This document shows positions 1-7,619 of a stretch of 32,352 nt of DNA, one piece after another. This DNA is from CADCTM01 sp049671305. GTDB taxonomy: Bacteria > Cyanobacteriota > Cyanobacteriia > Cyanobacteriales > Coleofasciculaceae. The notes under the pieces were generated by a model that saw nothing but the letters and a program-made list of their open reading frames with translations, did no database searches and was not told the origin of the DNA. The position numbers and the translations under genes are program-made. Within the stretch, counting starts at the first letter, position 1, and every line of letters begins with the position of its first letter. The stretch lies in NCBI GenBank assembly GCA_049671305.1, contig JBATUR010000043.1, positions 1 through 32,352 of the forward strand, read 5' to 3'.

Positions 1-822
1 CAATCTCTGCCAATCGTCATCGTGAATCTGTTCCTGAAGGGCGAACCGGTTAATCAAGTAAACTTCCTCAAAATTTGTCAGTTATTGGGGCTAGACTGGC
101 AAGAAATTGCTGGCTTAAAGGTAGCTGAGGATGTTCAAGAAGCGATTGCCAAATTGGGAACAGTCAAGGAAATGGACAAGGCAATTAATGAACTTGTCGC
201 TACGCTGTGCGAAATGTTGCGTCGCCTCACTCGCAAAGCTGGGGGTTTGTTAAATGCCGATCGCACCAGTATTTTTTTATTAGATAAACAAACCAACGTC
301 CTCGGCACTATTGTTGCTGATGATGGCGCGGGTGGTTTTTTAATGATTGATATTCCTGCCAACAAAGGTATTGCCAGTCTTGCTGCCACGACTTTAGAAG
401 TTATCAATGTCCCTTATGATCTTTATGACGATCCTCGCTCAGAACAGGCAAAAATTACTGACGGGCGAACAGGCTACCGTACATATACGATTTTAGCTTT
501 CCCTTTGTTGAATAAACAGAAAGATTTAGTTGCTGTTGTGCAGTTAATTAATAAGTTACAACCAAATAATAACCCCGAAGCTGATTTAGCTAAAAGAGTT
601 GATACCAAGGGTTTTTCTCCAGAAGATGAAGCCAAATTTGCCAGGTTTGCGCCTTCCCTTCTCAAAATTTTAGAAAAGTGCCAGTTTTGTTATCAACTAT
701 CCTTGAAATTGAAAAAAAATGCTGAACAAAATCAATTAGGCAATTCTACCCAAAATGCCGCAATTATTGTCGAACTAAAGCGACGAGAACAACAACTGAG
801 AAGAAGTTTGAGTAAAATTTAG
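1..822 (+). CDS. HTH-like/GAF domain protein, 5'-truncated by window edge
   Basis: The reading frame is open from the first base, so the gene almost certainly starts upstream; a GTG at 22 is only an internal start candidate. The visible N-terminus (SLPIV...FLKGEPV...LGLDWQEIAG) resembles the C-terminal half of a cyanobacterial helix-turn-helix-like module that usually opens with an 'SLSTVSNFLTGKPV' type segment and ends in 'LGLxWQEI'. A GAF domain follows at roughly residues 75-225 (ADRTSIFLLD, NKGIASLAA, RTYTILAFPL, AVVQLINKL), then a short charged, coiled-coil-like tail ending QLRRSLSKI. GAF domains bind small ligands or bilins; no bilin cysteine in a recognisable chromophore motif is evident, so the ligand is unknown. 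It converges on the nitroreductase gene. The GAF call is firm; the overall role (sensor or regulator) is inference. Confidence 0.8.
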   Translation, partial: QSLPIVIVNLFLKGEPVNQVNFLKICQLLGLDWQEIAGLKVAEDVQEAIAKLGTVKEMDKAINELVATLCEMLRRLTRKAGGLLNADRTSIFLLDKQTNVLGTIVADDGAGGFLMIDIPANKGIASLAATTLEVINVPYDLYDDPRSEQAKITDGRTGYRTYTILAFPLLNKQKDLVAVVQLINKLQPNNNPEADLAKRVDTKGFSPEDEAKFARFAPSLLKILEKCQFCYQLSLKLKKNAEQNQLGNSTQNAAIIVELKRREQQLRRSLSKI

Positions 823-864
823 CTTTGGCAGTAGCAGCAGGCAACCAGCACAGCTAAGAAAAGC

Positions 865-1530
865 CTAATCTGAGCTATCAAGCCCAGGCGTTGTTTGCCC
901 CCAGCTTCCCGTAAAGGTAAAGCTTGCCACCGGTTTACGAGATCGTGGCGCCAACTCTCGTTGTTGCAAGTTTTCTGGCAGAGTTTCGGCAGCCGCACCA
1001 TAGCCTAAAGCGATCGCTGCCACCGGCTCATAACCCTCTGGAATACCATAAAGTTCCCTGGCTTTTGACACATCAAAGCCTGCCATTTGATGAATATATA
1101 AATCCAGCGCCGTCGCCTGCACCGCCAAATTACTCACCGCTTGCCCAACATCGTGAAAAGCATGAAGGTTTTCCTTGCCATTCTTCTCAAAATGCAGCTT
1201 TGCCACCGAAATCATCAACACGGGTGCATTTTTTGCCCAAACCTGGTTGCCTTCTGCCAAACAACTTAGTAAACGCTCAAATTCCTTTGTATTCTCTTTC
1301 GTAGCTACAATAAAGCTCCAAGGCTGCTCATTATAAGAAGATGCTGCCCATCGTGCCGCTTCTAGGATACTGCCTAACTTCTCTGCCTCAACCGTCTGAT
1401 CCGAGAAAGCCAGAGGACTCCAGCGCTGCTTGATTAAGTTATCAATTTGATATTGAGTTTCTGCGATTTTTTCTGGCATTTGAGCAACTCCAAGCTTAAT
1501 TTTTGCTGATATTGCCAGATCGTCTGACAT
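865..1530 (-). CDS. Nitroreductase family protein (FMN-dependent oxidoreductase)
   Basis: The 221-residue protein has nitroreductase-family features: an N-terminal 'RWSPLAFSD' segment contributing flavin phosphate contacts, 'EAARWAASSYNEQPWSF' (FMN and substrate face), and a C-terminal 'ALGYG' motif near residue 175. Members are usually homodimeric, FMN-binding, NAD(P)H-dependent cytosolic oxidoreductases; the physiological substrate cannot be read from sequence. The call starts at 1530; an internal methionine (MPEKIAET, residue 18) is an alternative start that would still include the whole fold. It converges with the GAF gene and lies downstream of asnS on the same strand, separated by 157 bases that hold a small inverted repeat, so it is probably a separate transcript. 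Confidence 0.9.
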   Translation of the reverse strand: MSDDLAISAKIKLGVAQMPEKIAETQYQIDNLIKQRWSPLAFSDQTVEAEKLGSILEAARWAASSYNEQPWSFIVATKENTKEFERLLSCLAEGNQVWAKNAPVLMISVAKLHFEKNGKENLHAFHDVGQAVSNLAVQATALDLYIHQMAGFDVSKARELYGIPEGYEPVAAIALGYGAAAETLPENLQQRELAPRSRKPVASFTFTGSWGQTTPGLDSSD

Positions 1531-1640
1531 TTAACAAATCATAATAATAGATTATCGATAAATTGCACTATACCCCTCTTACATAAATCGAGTGCCGACA
1601 TTAGTACTTACAAAAATTGATCATTAAATTACGATTTGTC

Positions 1641-1664
1641 GGGGCGCACTAAGAGGTACGCCCT
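1641..1664. repeat. Degenerate palindromic repeat, GGGGCGCAC family
   Basis: An imperfect inverted repeat (GGGCGCAC / GTACGCCC) lies between the nitroreductase and asnS. It is a decayed relative of the perfect element at 18991-19016. Such short dispersed palindromes are common in cyanobacterial genomes; it may also help end asnS transcription, but no T-tract follows. Confidence 0.5.
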
Positions 1665-1687
1665 TACTATATACATCAAAAACGCTC

Positions 1688-3079
1688 TTAAAACTCCGCA
1701 CTCAAAGGCGTGCGAGGAAAGGGTATCACATCACGAATATTACCCATACCCGTCATAAACTGCACCACTCGCTCAAATCCCAAACCAAAACCGGCATGAG
1801 GTACTGTCCCGTAACGGCGTAAATCTAAATACCACCACAAATCTTCAGGATTCATGCCTTGAGCAATGATACGTCGTTCCAAAATATCTAAACGCTCTTC
1901 TCGTTGGGAACCGCCAATAATCTCGCCAATCTTTGGTGCAAGCACATCCATTGCAGCAACGGTTTTCTCGTCATCGTTCAAACGCATATAGAAAGCCTTG
2001 ATCCCCACTGGGTAGTTGTTGACGATCACAGGTTTCTTAAATAATTCTTCGGCTAAATAACGTTCATGTTCTGATTGCAAATCCAAACCCCAACTGACGG
2101 GATATGCAAATTTACGGTCAGCTTTTTCTAAAAGAGCGATCGCTTCTGTATAACTAATCCGCTCAAACTGATTGTTAATTATATTCTCTGCCGTCGCCAA
2201 AACCGAGTTATCAATCCGCTGATTAAAAAACTCCATATCCTCTGGACATTGCTCTAACACAAACTTAAAAATGTACTTGAGAAACGCTTCTGCTAAGTCC
2301 ATATCTCCTTTTAAATCGCAAAAAGCCATCTCCGGTTCCACCATCCAAAACTCTGCCAAATGTCGAGATGTATTGGAATTTTCTGCCCGAAAAGTAGGAC
2401 CAAAAGTATAAACATCGCGAAACGATAACGCCATTACTTCTGCTTGCAATTGTCCACTAACTGTTAGGAAAGCGCGGCGTCCAAAAAAGTCTTGAGCAAA
2501 ATCAACTTCAGATTTGTCAGTTTTGGGAACGTCTTTTAAGTCGAGGTTGGTAACAGTAAATAACTCACCCGCACCCTCACAATCATTTGCTGTAATCATC
2601 GGGGTATGAACCCACAAAAAGCCTCGTTCCTGATAAAACTGATGGATAGCTTGGGAACAGGCATTTCGCACCCGGAAGACGGCGCCAAGTGTATTGGTAC
2701 GCGATCGCAAATGCCCAATCTCCCTTAAAAACTCAAAGGAATGGCGCTTTTTCTGCAAGGGATAAGTTTCGGGATCAGCTTCCCCATATACCTGCACCGT
2801 AGCAGCCTTTAGTTCAATACGCTGCCCTTTTCCTTGAGATGCCACCAAAACGCCACTAACTTCCAGAGAAGCGCCTGTATTGAGACGTTTGATCACAGCT
2901 TCATAGTCTGGCAAGTCGGCGTTAATTACAACTTGCAGGTTAGCTAAGGATGAACCATCGTTAACTTCTATAAAGGAAAATCCCTTTAATTCCCGTTTTG
3001 TGCGTACCCAGCCTTGAATGGTCACCGCTTGCTTCGGCTCACCATTGCGTAATAATTCTAAAATCCTTTGCGTCACCAT
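1688..3079 (-). CDS. asnS: Asparagine--tRNA ligase (AsnRS)
   Basis: A class IIb aminoacyl-tRNA synthetase of 463 residues, the normal length for bacterial AsnRS. It charges tRNA-Asn with asparagine in the cytosol using ATP. Residues about 15-100 form the OB-fold anticodon-binding domain (VTIQGWVRTKRELKGFSF). The catalytic domain carries class II motif 2 (FRAENSNTSRHLAEFWMVEPE region) and motif 3 (GFGLGFERVVQFMTG near the C-terminus). The 'NTSRHLAEFWMVEPE' stretch and the absence of an AspRS GAD insertion separate it from AspRS. The start ATG at 3079 gives the expected N-terminus (MVTQRILELLRNGEP). A single gene with no obvious operon partner. Confidence 0.97.
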   Translation of the reverse strand: MVTQRILELLRNGEPKQAVTIQGWVRTKRELKGFSFIEVNDGSSLANLQVVINADLPDYEAVIKRLNTGASLEVSGVLVASQGKGQRIELKAATVQVYGEADPETYPLQKKRHSFEFLREIGHLRSRTNTLGAVFRVRNACSQAIHQFYQERGFLWVHTPMITANDCEGAGELFTVTNLDLKDVPKTDKSEVDFAQDFFGRRAFLTVSGQLQAEVMALSFRDVYTFGPTFRAENSNTSRHLAEFWMVEPEMAFCDLKGDMDLAEAFLKYIFKFVLEQCPEDMEFFNQRIDNSVLATAENIINNQFERISYTEAIALLEKADRKFAYPVSWGLDLQSEHERYLAEELFKKPVIVNNYPVGIKAFYMRLNDDEKTVAAMDVLAPKIGEIIGGSQREERLDILERRIIAQGMNPEDLWWYLDLRRYGTVPHAGFGLGFERVVQFMTGMGNIRDVIPFPRTPLSAEF

Positions 3080-3192
3080 GTTTCAGACAATTAGTAAGAA
3101 GTCTTTAAGTACAAATACAAATCAATTTAATCGGCATTAACCCTAGTTTAATGTTTATCCCGTGGCAGCATCTTCAGATGATCCCGCAAAAA

Positions 3193-3573
3193 CTAAAGAG
3201 CGTAAGACTTCAAAAGCCAGCCGATAATAATTCCTAGTCCACCAAAACGCACAGCTTGCCAAAATGGTTCCTTGAGACTGCGCCAAGAAAACAAGCTGCT
3301 TTCTAAATTTAGTTCAATAATTTCTAGTTGTTCTTGAATTTGCTTTAATTCAGCTTTTAAGCTTGAGCTATTGCCGTTTTGTTTTTGTGATTTTCTAATT
3401 CGTTCACGACGGTGCTGCAGTTCTTTTTGCCGAATGCGATCGCCTTTGATCTGTTCATAACGATCCCGAACTGACTGTAGATTTTCTGCTACTTCTGCCA
3501 AAGCTTGCTCAAACTCCGTCTCACCGGGATCTGGCTCATGGGATGATGATGGCGGTGATGGATCTGGAGGCAT
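3193..3573 (-). CDS. Cyanobacterial hypothetical protein, coiled coil with C-terminal membrane anchor
   Basis: 126 residues of unknown function. The N-terminus is proline/serine-rich and low in structure (residues 1-18). Residues about 20-90 are highly charged with heptad-like spacing, consistent with a long coiled coil. The C-terminal 18-20 residues (FGGLGIIIGWLLKSYAL) form one hydrophobic segment, suggesting a tail-anchored membrane protein with its bulk in the cytoplasm. It is divergent from the DUF6439-like gene starting at 3621, leaving only 47 bases for both promoters. I recognise no catalytic motif. Function unknown. Confidence 0.75.
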   Translation of the reverse strand: MPPDPSPPSSSHEPDPGETEFEQALAEVAENLQSVRDRYEQIKGDRIRQKELQHRRERIRKSQKQNGNSSSLKAELKQIQEQLEIIELNLESSLFSWRSLKEPFWQAVRFGGLGIIIGWLLKSYAL

Positions 3574-3620
3574 CTTCTTCTTGCAGTAAAGTAAGAGTAA
3601 ATGCGAGTGTACCTCAAGTT

Positions 3621-3914
3621 ATGGCTGAACCGATCCCACTAACCAAAACGAATGCCTTAAGCGAACTAAGTACCCTAGAACTTGCTCAAGCACTAGCCGA
3701 GCGCTTGACAATTACTCCCAACCAATGGCATCGACTCAAATCTAATCGTCAGGCACGAGCCAGCGAGCAAGCGGCGGCGGCTTTGGTCTTTCTGCTCAAG
3801 GAGCAACCAGAAGAAGCGCTGATTCGCTTCCAGCAGGCATCTGGATGGCTAGACCGCTCTCTTAGTGCCCCACCCTGCCCTAGTCACGGGGATCACGGTC
3901 GTTCAGGGAATTAG
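3621..3914 (+). CDS. Small cyanobacterial protein, DUF6439-like
   Basis: I place the start at the ATG at 3621 (MAEPIPLTKTN...), giving 97 residues. The open frame runs upstream to 3543, but that extension lies antisense to the neighbouring gene's start and is low-complexity. The protein is helical (LSTLELAQALAERLTITPNQW, then RASEQAAAALVFLLKEQPEEALIRFQQASGWLDRS) and resembles the short cyanobacteria-specific proteins grouped as DUF6439; that family name is from memory and less certain than the gene itself. Its 3' end overlaps the convergent anti-sigma-type gene by 12 bases. Function unknown. Confidence 0.7.
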   Translation: MAEPIPLTKTNALSELSTLELAQALAERLTITPNQWHRLKSNRQARASEQAAAALVFLLKEQPEEALIRFQQASGWLDRSLSAPPCPSHGDHGRSGN

Positions 3915-4352
3915 AGGCAGTCGAGAGCGACTATTGACCTGCTTACATAATCTCAGTTCCGTACCGCGACGATTCCAATGAACCCGATCAAAAATTTGGT
4001 GGAGGAGACACAAACCTCGACCATTTTCTGATTCGTTGTCTGGCAGCGTACTTTCTGGCTGCAAATGATGGCAGGGGCTGTGGGCAAAACCAGAGCCTTC
4101 GTCGGCAATGATCCACCAATACTCATCATTAACTACAGAAAAGTGAACCACTACCGTCTTACTTGGGTCTAAATTATTACCATGCTTTGCCGCGTTAACT
4201 AATGCCTCTTGTAATCCCAGCCGAAGCTCTGGCTGCCATTTGCGGGGAATTTGTTCAAGAAGCAAATCGAGGATCGGGCAAAGATAGAGGGTAGAAGCGA
4301 AGCTAATCGTTCCCCAGTCGCGCCCCACCGGACGCAATGATATAGCAATCAC
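3903..4352 (-). CDS. Anti-sigma-factor-type ATP-binding protein (HATPase_c_2, RsbW/SpoIIAB-like)
   Basis: 149 residues that are essentially one GHKL ATPase domain. The N-box (LQEALVNAAKHGN, about residues 47-59), the G1 box (DEGSGF) and the G2 region (NGRGLCLLHQIFD) are intact, so ATP binding is expected. This family (RsbW/SpoIIAB/RsbT) acts in partner-switching circuits, phosphorylating an STAS anti-anti-sigma partner or sequestering a sigma factor; the partner is not in the window. Its 3' end overlaps the DUF6439-like gene by 12 bases. The 371-base upstream gap contains a probable structured RNA reading toward this gene, so it could be a long leader; that link is inference. Confidence 0.85.
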   Translation of the reverse strand: MIAISLRPVGRDWGTISFASTLYLCPILDLLLEQIPRKWQPELRLGLQEALVNAAKHGNNLDPSKTVVVHFSVVNDEYWWIIADEGSGFAHSPCHHLQPESTLPDNESENGRGLCLLHQIFDRVHWNRRGTELRLCKQVNSRSRLPLIP

Positions 4353-4433
4353 TTAAAGAAACCTCTAGATTTTATTGGGTGGACTTGAAATTTCTGACAC
4401 GTCTAGCCTTCCGTGTTTTTCTGTCTCGTCTTC

Positions 4434-4690
4434 CCTAAACCAGATAAACTGGCTCAGGCATCAATAATAATTAGGTGTTTGGGCTAGCGACACTGAACCC
4501 TACAAGTGTTAAACTCCGCAAAGGCATCGCAGAATTTTAACGCTTGTCTTGATTCAGGTCAGTTGCCTTTTCCGTGGAATTACTGGGGCTAATGCCTGCT
4601 TGTCCACGGATAATATCGAAGTGCGCTAACTTCGTGCCTCTATAGGGGTGTGGTTTTTCTCAGGCAGAATTAGAGAAAAGCCTTTACATA
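4434..4690 (-). ncRNA. Candidate structured RNA (unknown class) or long 5' leader
   Basis: A gene-free stretch rich in strong hairpins. Read on the minus strand in order: 4634-4617 CGAAGT/ACTTCG with a 6-nt loop; 4610-4571 arms TCCGTGGA/TCCACGGA (8 bp) enclosing a GGC/GCC mini-stem; 4557-4493 a long stem built from CTGAATC/GGGTTCAG, ACAAG/CTTGT and GTTAAA/TTTAAC; 4458-4434 CCTGAGCCAG/CTGGTTTAGG (10 bp, 5-nt loop). Several pairs in the last two stems are G-U on the minus strand but would be A-C mismatches on the plus strand, so transcription from minus is favoured. A TACAAT -10-like box lies at 4693-4698. I could not match it to tmRNA, RNase P RNA, SRP RNA or a riboswitch I know. The 3' end is undefined, with no clear T-tract. 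Confidence 0.45.
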
Positions 4691-4692
4691 CT

Positions 4693-4721
4693 ATTGTATC
4701 GAAACCCTTGCTTAAACACCA
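4693..4721 (-). promoter_or_regulatory. Putative promoter of the structured RNA
   Basis: On the minus strand a TACAAT hexamer (4698-4693) is preceded after 17 bases by a weak -35 hexamer TGGTGT (4721-4716). This predicts a start near 4686, just after the rlmD stop codon and directly before the hairpin cluster. The -35 match is poor. Confidence 0.35.
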
Positions 4722-4723
4722 TA

Positions 4724-6145
4724 CTATTGGCTGAAATTACCGCGCACCAAGAAGGCGGCGCATTCCACGTGGGGGGTTTGGGGAAAGAAATCGGCAGGTT
4801 GGACATGGGTTAGTTGATACTCGCCGGTTGCACAAAGTAGCTTGAGGTCACGTGCTAGGGTTGCGGGTTTACAGCTAATGTAGACAATCTGTTTGGGTAG
4901 GATTTGCAGTAGGGTGTCGATGATCGATTTGTCGCAGCCTTTGCGGGGTGGGTCAAGTAAAACTACATCGGCAGTGATCCCCAGTTGAGGTAGTAAGGTT
5001 TCTACGCTTCCGGCTTGAAAGTTGACATTGGTGATTTCGTTGAGTTGAGCATTGAGTTGTGCTTGTTCGACTGAGGAAACTTGTACTTCTAGACCGATCG
5101 CGCTTTTTACTCGTTGTGCCAGGGGTAGGGTGAACGTACCGACGCCACAATAGGCATCTACAAGCACTTCTTCACCCTTCAGGTCTAGTTGCTCAATAAT
5201 CACGTTTAAGAGCGCCTGAGCGGCTTCTGTGTTGATTTGGAAGAAGGTTTCGGAGCGTAGTTGAAACTTAAAATTGGCAAATTCTTCCTCAAGGTATGGT
5301 TTGCCAACTACACAACGAGTTTCATCGCCAAAAATGGCATTGGTACGGTTAGGGTTGCGGTTAAGGCAAATGCCGACTAAGTTGGGATAGCGAGCCAGCC
5401 ATTTTCGTGCCTGGATTTCCAGGTCTTGCAGCTTCCAGTCGGTGGCGACTAAGGTGAGGAGGATTTCACCTGTATGGCGTCCAATTCGCACTGAGAGATG
5501 GCGTAGGCGTCCTTGGTGACGGTTTTCGTCATAAATTGACCAACCCATTTGCTCAATGTCTTGCTTGATTTCGGCAAGTAGGGGGTTCAAGCGGGGATCT
5601 TGTACAGGACATTGATTGAGGTTAATGAGGTGGTGGCTGCCTTTTTGGTAATATCCGGCTTGAACTTGACCGATGGCTGATCGTTTTAGGGGATAGGTGG
5701 CTTTGTTGCGGTATGCCAGGGATGAGTCGGCGCTGAGGATCGGGGCGACGGGGGGAGAGGTGAAGCCGCCGATGTGTTCTAGTGCCTGGACGACTAGGTT
5801 ATGTTTGATCGATTGTTGGTAGTCGTCGGAAATATGTTGCCATTGACAACCGCCGCATTTGTCCGCGACGATGCAACGAGGTCGGATGCGGTGGGGTGAG
5901 GGTGTGAGGATTTTGTGCAGTTTGGCGGTGGCATATTTTGCTTTAACTTGGATCAGGCGTACTAAAATGCGATCGCCTGTTACGGTATCGGGAACGAAAA
6001 TTACTCGACCTCCCAAACGTCCAACGCCTTCACCAGTATCATTTAAGTCGGTAATGGTAAGTTCAACTGTTTGACCTTGTTGACAGTCGGGGGTTGAGGG
6101 GACTGTTTTTTTCTGGGGCTGCCCTGGTAGTTGAGTTTGAGCCAT
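4724..6145 (-). CDS. rlmD: 23S rRNA (uracil-C5)-methyltransferase RlmD/RumA type
   Basis: The start is placed at the ATG at 6145 (MAQTQLPGQPQKK), giving 473 residues; the longer open frame to 6451 would run antisense through apcD and is not credible. Order of domains: TRAM/OB domain (about 22-82), an iron-sulfur cysteine set (C91, C97, C100, plus a later C in LNQCPVQD), then the SAM Rossmann fold with VDAYCGVGTFTLP, the DPPRKGC loop and the catalytic cysteine in ISCKPATLARD. The family methylates uridine C5 in 23S rRNA (U1939 in E. coli), with SAM as donor. Paralogues with other targets (RlmC, RlmCD, TrmA) share these motifs, so the exact site is inferred. Divergent from apcD with a 75-base shared upstream region. 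Confidence 0.9.
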   Translation of the reverse strand: MAQTQLPGQPQKKTVPSTPDCQQGQTVELTITDLNDTGEGVGRLGGRVIFVPDTVTGDRILVRLIQVKAKYATAKLHKILTPSPHRIRPRCIVADKCGGCQWQHISDDYQQSIKHNLVVQALEHIGGFTSPPVAPILSADSSLAYRNKATYPLKRSAIGQVQAGYYQKGSHHLINLNQCPVQDPRLNPLLAEIKQDIEQMGWSIYDENRHQGRLRHLSVRIGRHTGEILLTLVATDWKLQDLEIQARKWLARYPNLVGICLNRNPNRTNAIFGDETRCVVGKPYLEEEFANFKFQLRSETFFQINTEAAQALLNVIIEQLDLKGEEVLVDAYCGVGTFTLPLAQRVKSAIGLEVQVSSVEQAQLNAQLNEITNVNFQAGSVETLLPQLGITADVVLLDPPRKGCDKSIIDTLLQILPKQIVYISCKPATLARDLKLLCATGEYQLTHVQPADFFPQTPHVECAAFLVRGNFSQ

Positions 6146-6160
6146 TATTGTCACCTCGCT

Positions 6161-6190
6161 TTGATTTGTGTAGCCTATAGTCGCTAAACT
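6161..6190 (+). promoter_or_regulatory. Possible sigma-70-type promoter of apcD
   Basis: In the 75-base gap between rlmD and apcD, TTGATT (6161-6166) and TAAACT (6185-6190) sit 18 bases apart and about 30 bases before the apcD ATG. The -10 match is mediocre, so this is a suggestion only. Confidence 0.3.
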
Positions 6191-6220
6191 ACAAATGTTA
6201 TCTAAAGTTAACCCGATAGT

Positions 6221-6706
6221 ATGAGCGTAGTTAGCCAAGTTATTCTCAAAGCCGATGACGAACTCCGTTATCCCAGCTCCGGCGAACTCAAAAGTATTAA
6301 TGAGTTTTTGAAGACTGGTGACCAACGGATGCGGATTGTGGCGTCGTTGTCCGAAAATGAAAAAAAGATTGTTCAAGAAGCTAGTAAGCAACTGTGGCAG
6401 AAACGCCCTGATTTCATTGCTCCTGGTGGCAATGCCTACGGGGATCGTCAACGGGCACTGTGTTTACGTGACTACGGCTGGTACCTGCGGCTGATCACTT
6501 ATGGTGTGCTTTCCGGCGACAAAGATCCAATTGAAAAAATTGGTTTGATTGGCGTGCGGGAAATGTACAATTCTTTGGGTGTTCCGGTTGCGGGAATGGC
6601 TGAATCAATTCGTTGTTTAAAAAATGCTTCTTTAAGTTTGCTTGATAAGGAAGATGCTTTGGCTGCTGCTCCTTATTTTGATTACATCATTCAAGCAATG
6701 TCTTAA
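6221..6706 (+). CDS. apcD: Allophycocyanin alpha-B subunit (terminal emitter)
   Basis: 161 residues, the exact usual length of ApcD, and ends in the family's YFDYIIQAMS. Cys81 in RALCLRDYGWYLRL is the phycocyanobilin attachment site. The sequence follows the ApcD pattern (MSVVSQVILKADDELRYPSS; KRPDFIAPGGNAYG) rather than ApcA. ApcD replaces one ApcA in a core trimer and acts as a terminal energy emitter of the phycobilisome, passing excitation mainly toward photosystem I. It sits on the cytoplasmic face of the thylakoid as part of the core. It is a single-gene unit, as usual for apcD, followed by a strong rho-independent terminator. Confidence 0.97.
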   Translation: MSVVSQVILKADDELRYPSSGELKSINEFLKTGDQRMRIVASLSENEKKIVQEASKQLWQKRPDFIAPGGNAYGDRQRALCLRDYGWYLRLITYGVLSGDKDPIEKIGLIGVREMYNSLGVPVAGMAESIRCLKNASLSLLDKEDALAAAPYFDYIIQAMS

Positions 6707-6741
6707 TTGACATTAATTGGCTGTTTTTTTGTTTAAGATTA

Positions 6742-6773
6742 CCTCCAGCAATGGTGCTGGAGGACTGTTTTTT
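6742..6773 (+). terminator. Rho-independent terminator of apcD
   Basis: Perfect 8-bp stem CCTCCAGC/GCTGGAGG with a 6-base loop, followed within 4 bases by a run of six T. It lies 36 bases after the apcD stop codon. Confidence 0.9.
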
Positions 6774-6790
6774 CATCAGTAGTGTGTTTA

Positions 6791-6828
6791 TAAAAAAAGA
6801 CAGTTTCTTGGCTTAAGAATCTGTTTTT
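6791..6828. terminator. Bidirectional terminator-like hairpin
   Basis: The stem GACAG-TTCTT / AAGAA-CTGTT (5-base loop plus a one-base internal loop) is flanked by an A-run on the left (6792-6798) and a T-run on the right (6823-6828), so it could stop transcription in both directions. It may be a backup terminator for apcD. Confidence 0.55.
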
Positions 6829-7124
6829 AGTCGTGTGTTGCTGATTAAAAAATCACATTGTTATTGGTTATTTAGTCGGCAAAAATTGATTAGAACACAA
6901 TAGTGGGTTTACTCAGTTGCCTGCTGTGAAACTAATCACAATTTTTGGGTGTGATCAAACCAGATGGTTAATTTAGTTTTTAGGGCAGTTCAAAATGTTT
7001 ACTAAAATGTATTTAACTAGCAATTAATAAAGTGTAATTAAATATGTTTTTCAGGAGCAGCTTTAAACCTAAATTTTAATACTTTGGTAGGGATGATGAC
7101 TAACCAATTATTTCAAATAGTCCC
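6829..7124. other. AT-rich intergenic stretch
   Basis: With the two terminators upstream, the gene-free gap is about 420 bases. This part holds no credible ORF. I see only loose inverted matches such as ATTGATTAG near 6888 and CTAATCACAAT near 6931. It presumably carries the promoter of the membrane-protein gene at 7125, but no convincing -35/-10 pair stands out. Confidence 0.4.
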
Positions 7125-7619
7125 ATGTTATTTGTGAAAAAGCTACCGTTGGCTACATTTTCGCTCTTGCTATTTTCCTACGGCGTCTTTGGCTGGTTGG
7201 TAGCTAGTGATGCCCAAAGAAATGGTTTAAAAACACTGTCAGATCTCTCTAGGGTGTTGTGGATAGAGGCGGTAGTTATTTTATTATTGGCTTTAAGTTT
7301 GGCGGCTCCTTTTAAGCTAATTCAAAAATTTTATACTGGCTGGCTGAAGTCCGATACTAGGGCTTTTTTGGCGGTGATTTTTGGTGCTTTTCTGGCAGTT
7401 ATGATCCTATATTGGATTGAGACTTTCGCCCATATTTTGGTTTTGCTATCTGCGGGTGCGTTAGTAAGATTGGATCTACAAACTATGGGTTATAGCAAGT
7501 GGCAATCTTTTGGCATTCTTGTCTTTATTTCTCTAATTGGATTTGGGTTGGGCGTAATTTTAAAATTTAATCTTGCACCGGTGGTTGAATCTTCTCTACT
7601 TCTCCCTCTGGTGTCATAA
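7125..7619 (+). CDS. Conserved cyanobacterial integral membrane protein
   Basis: 164 residues of unknown function with four predicted membrane segments: about 8-28, 46-66, 83-108 and 128-148. Short charged loops separate them (SDAQRNGLKTLSDLSR; KSDTRAF). There are no recognisable transport, enzyme or cofactor motifs. Its last 53 bases overlap the convergent gene ending at 7567, so the final residues (VVESSLLLPLVS) are encoded antisense to that gene's C-terminus. The start ATG follows a region with no strong ribosome-binding site. Function unknown. Confidence 0.75.
   Translation: MLFVKKLPLATFSLLLFSYGVFGWLVASDAQRNGLKTLSDLSRVLWIEAVVILLLALSLAAPFKLIQKFYTGWLKSDTRAFLAVIFGAFLAVMILYWIETFAHILVLLSAGALVRLDLQTMGYSKWQSFGILVFISLIGFGLGVILKFNLAPVVESSLLLPLVS

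Noticed and set aside
4434..4690. tmRNA or RNase P RNA
   Set aside because: No tag-peptide coding stretch or CCA-type ends of tmRNA, and none of the conserved RNase P core sequences.
6146..6451. Upstream extension of the rlmD frame by 102 codons
   Set aside because: It runs antisense through the promoter and first third of apcD and its translation has no rlmD-family similarity; the ATG at 6145 gives the normal N-terminus.
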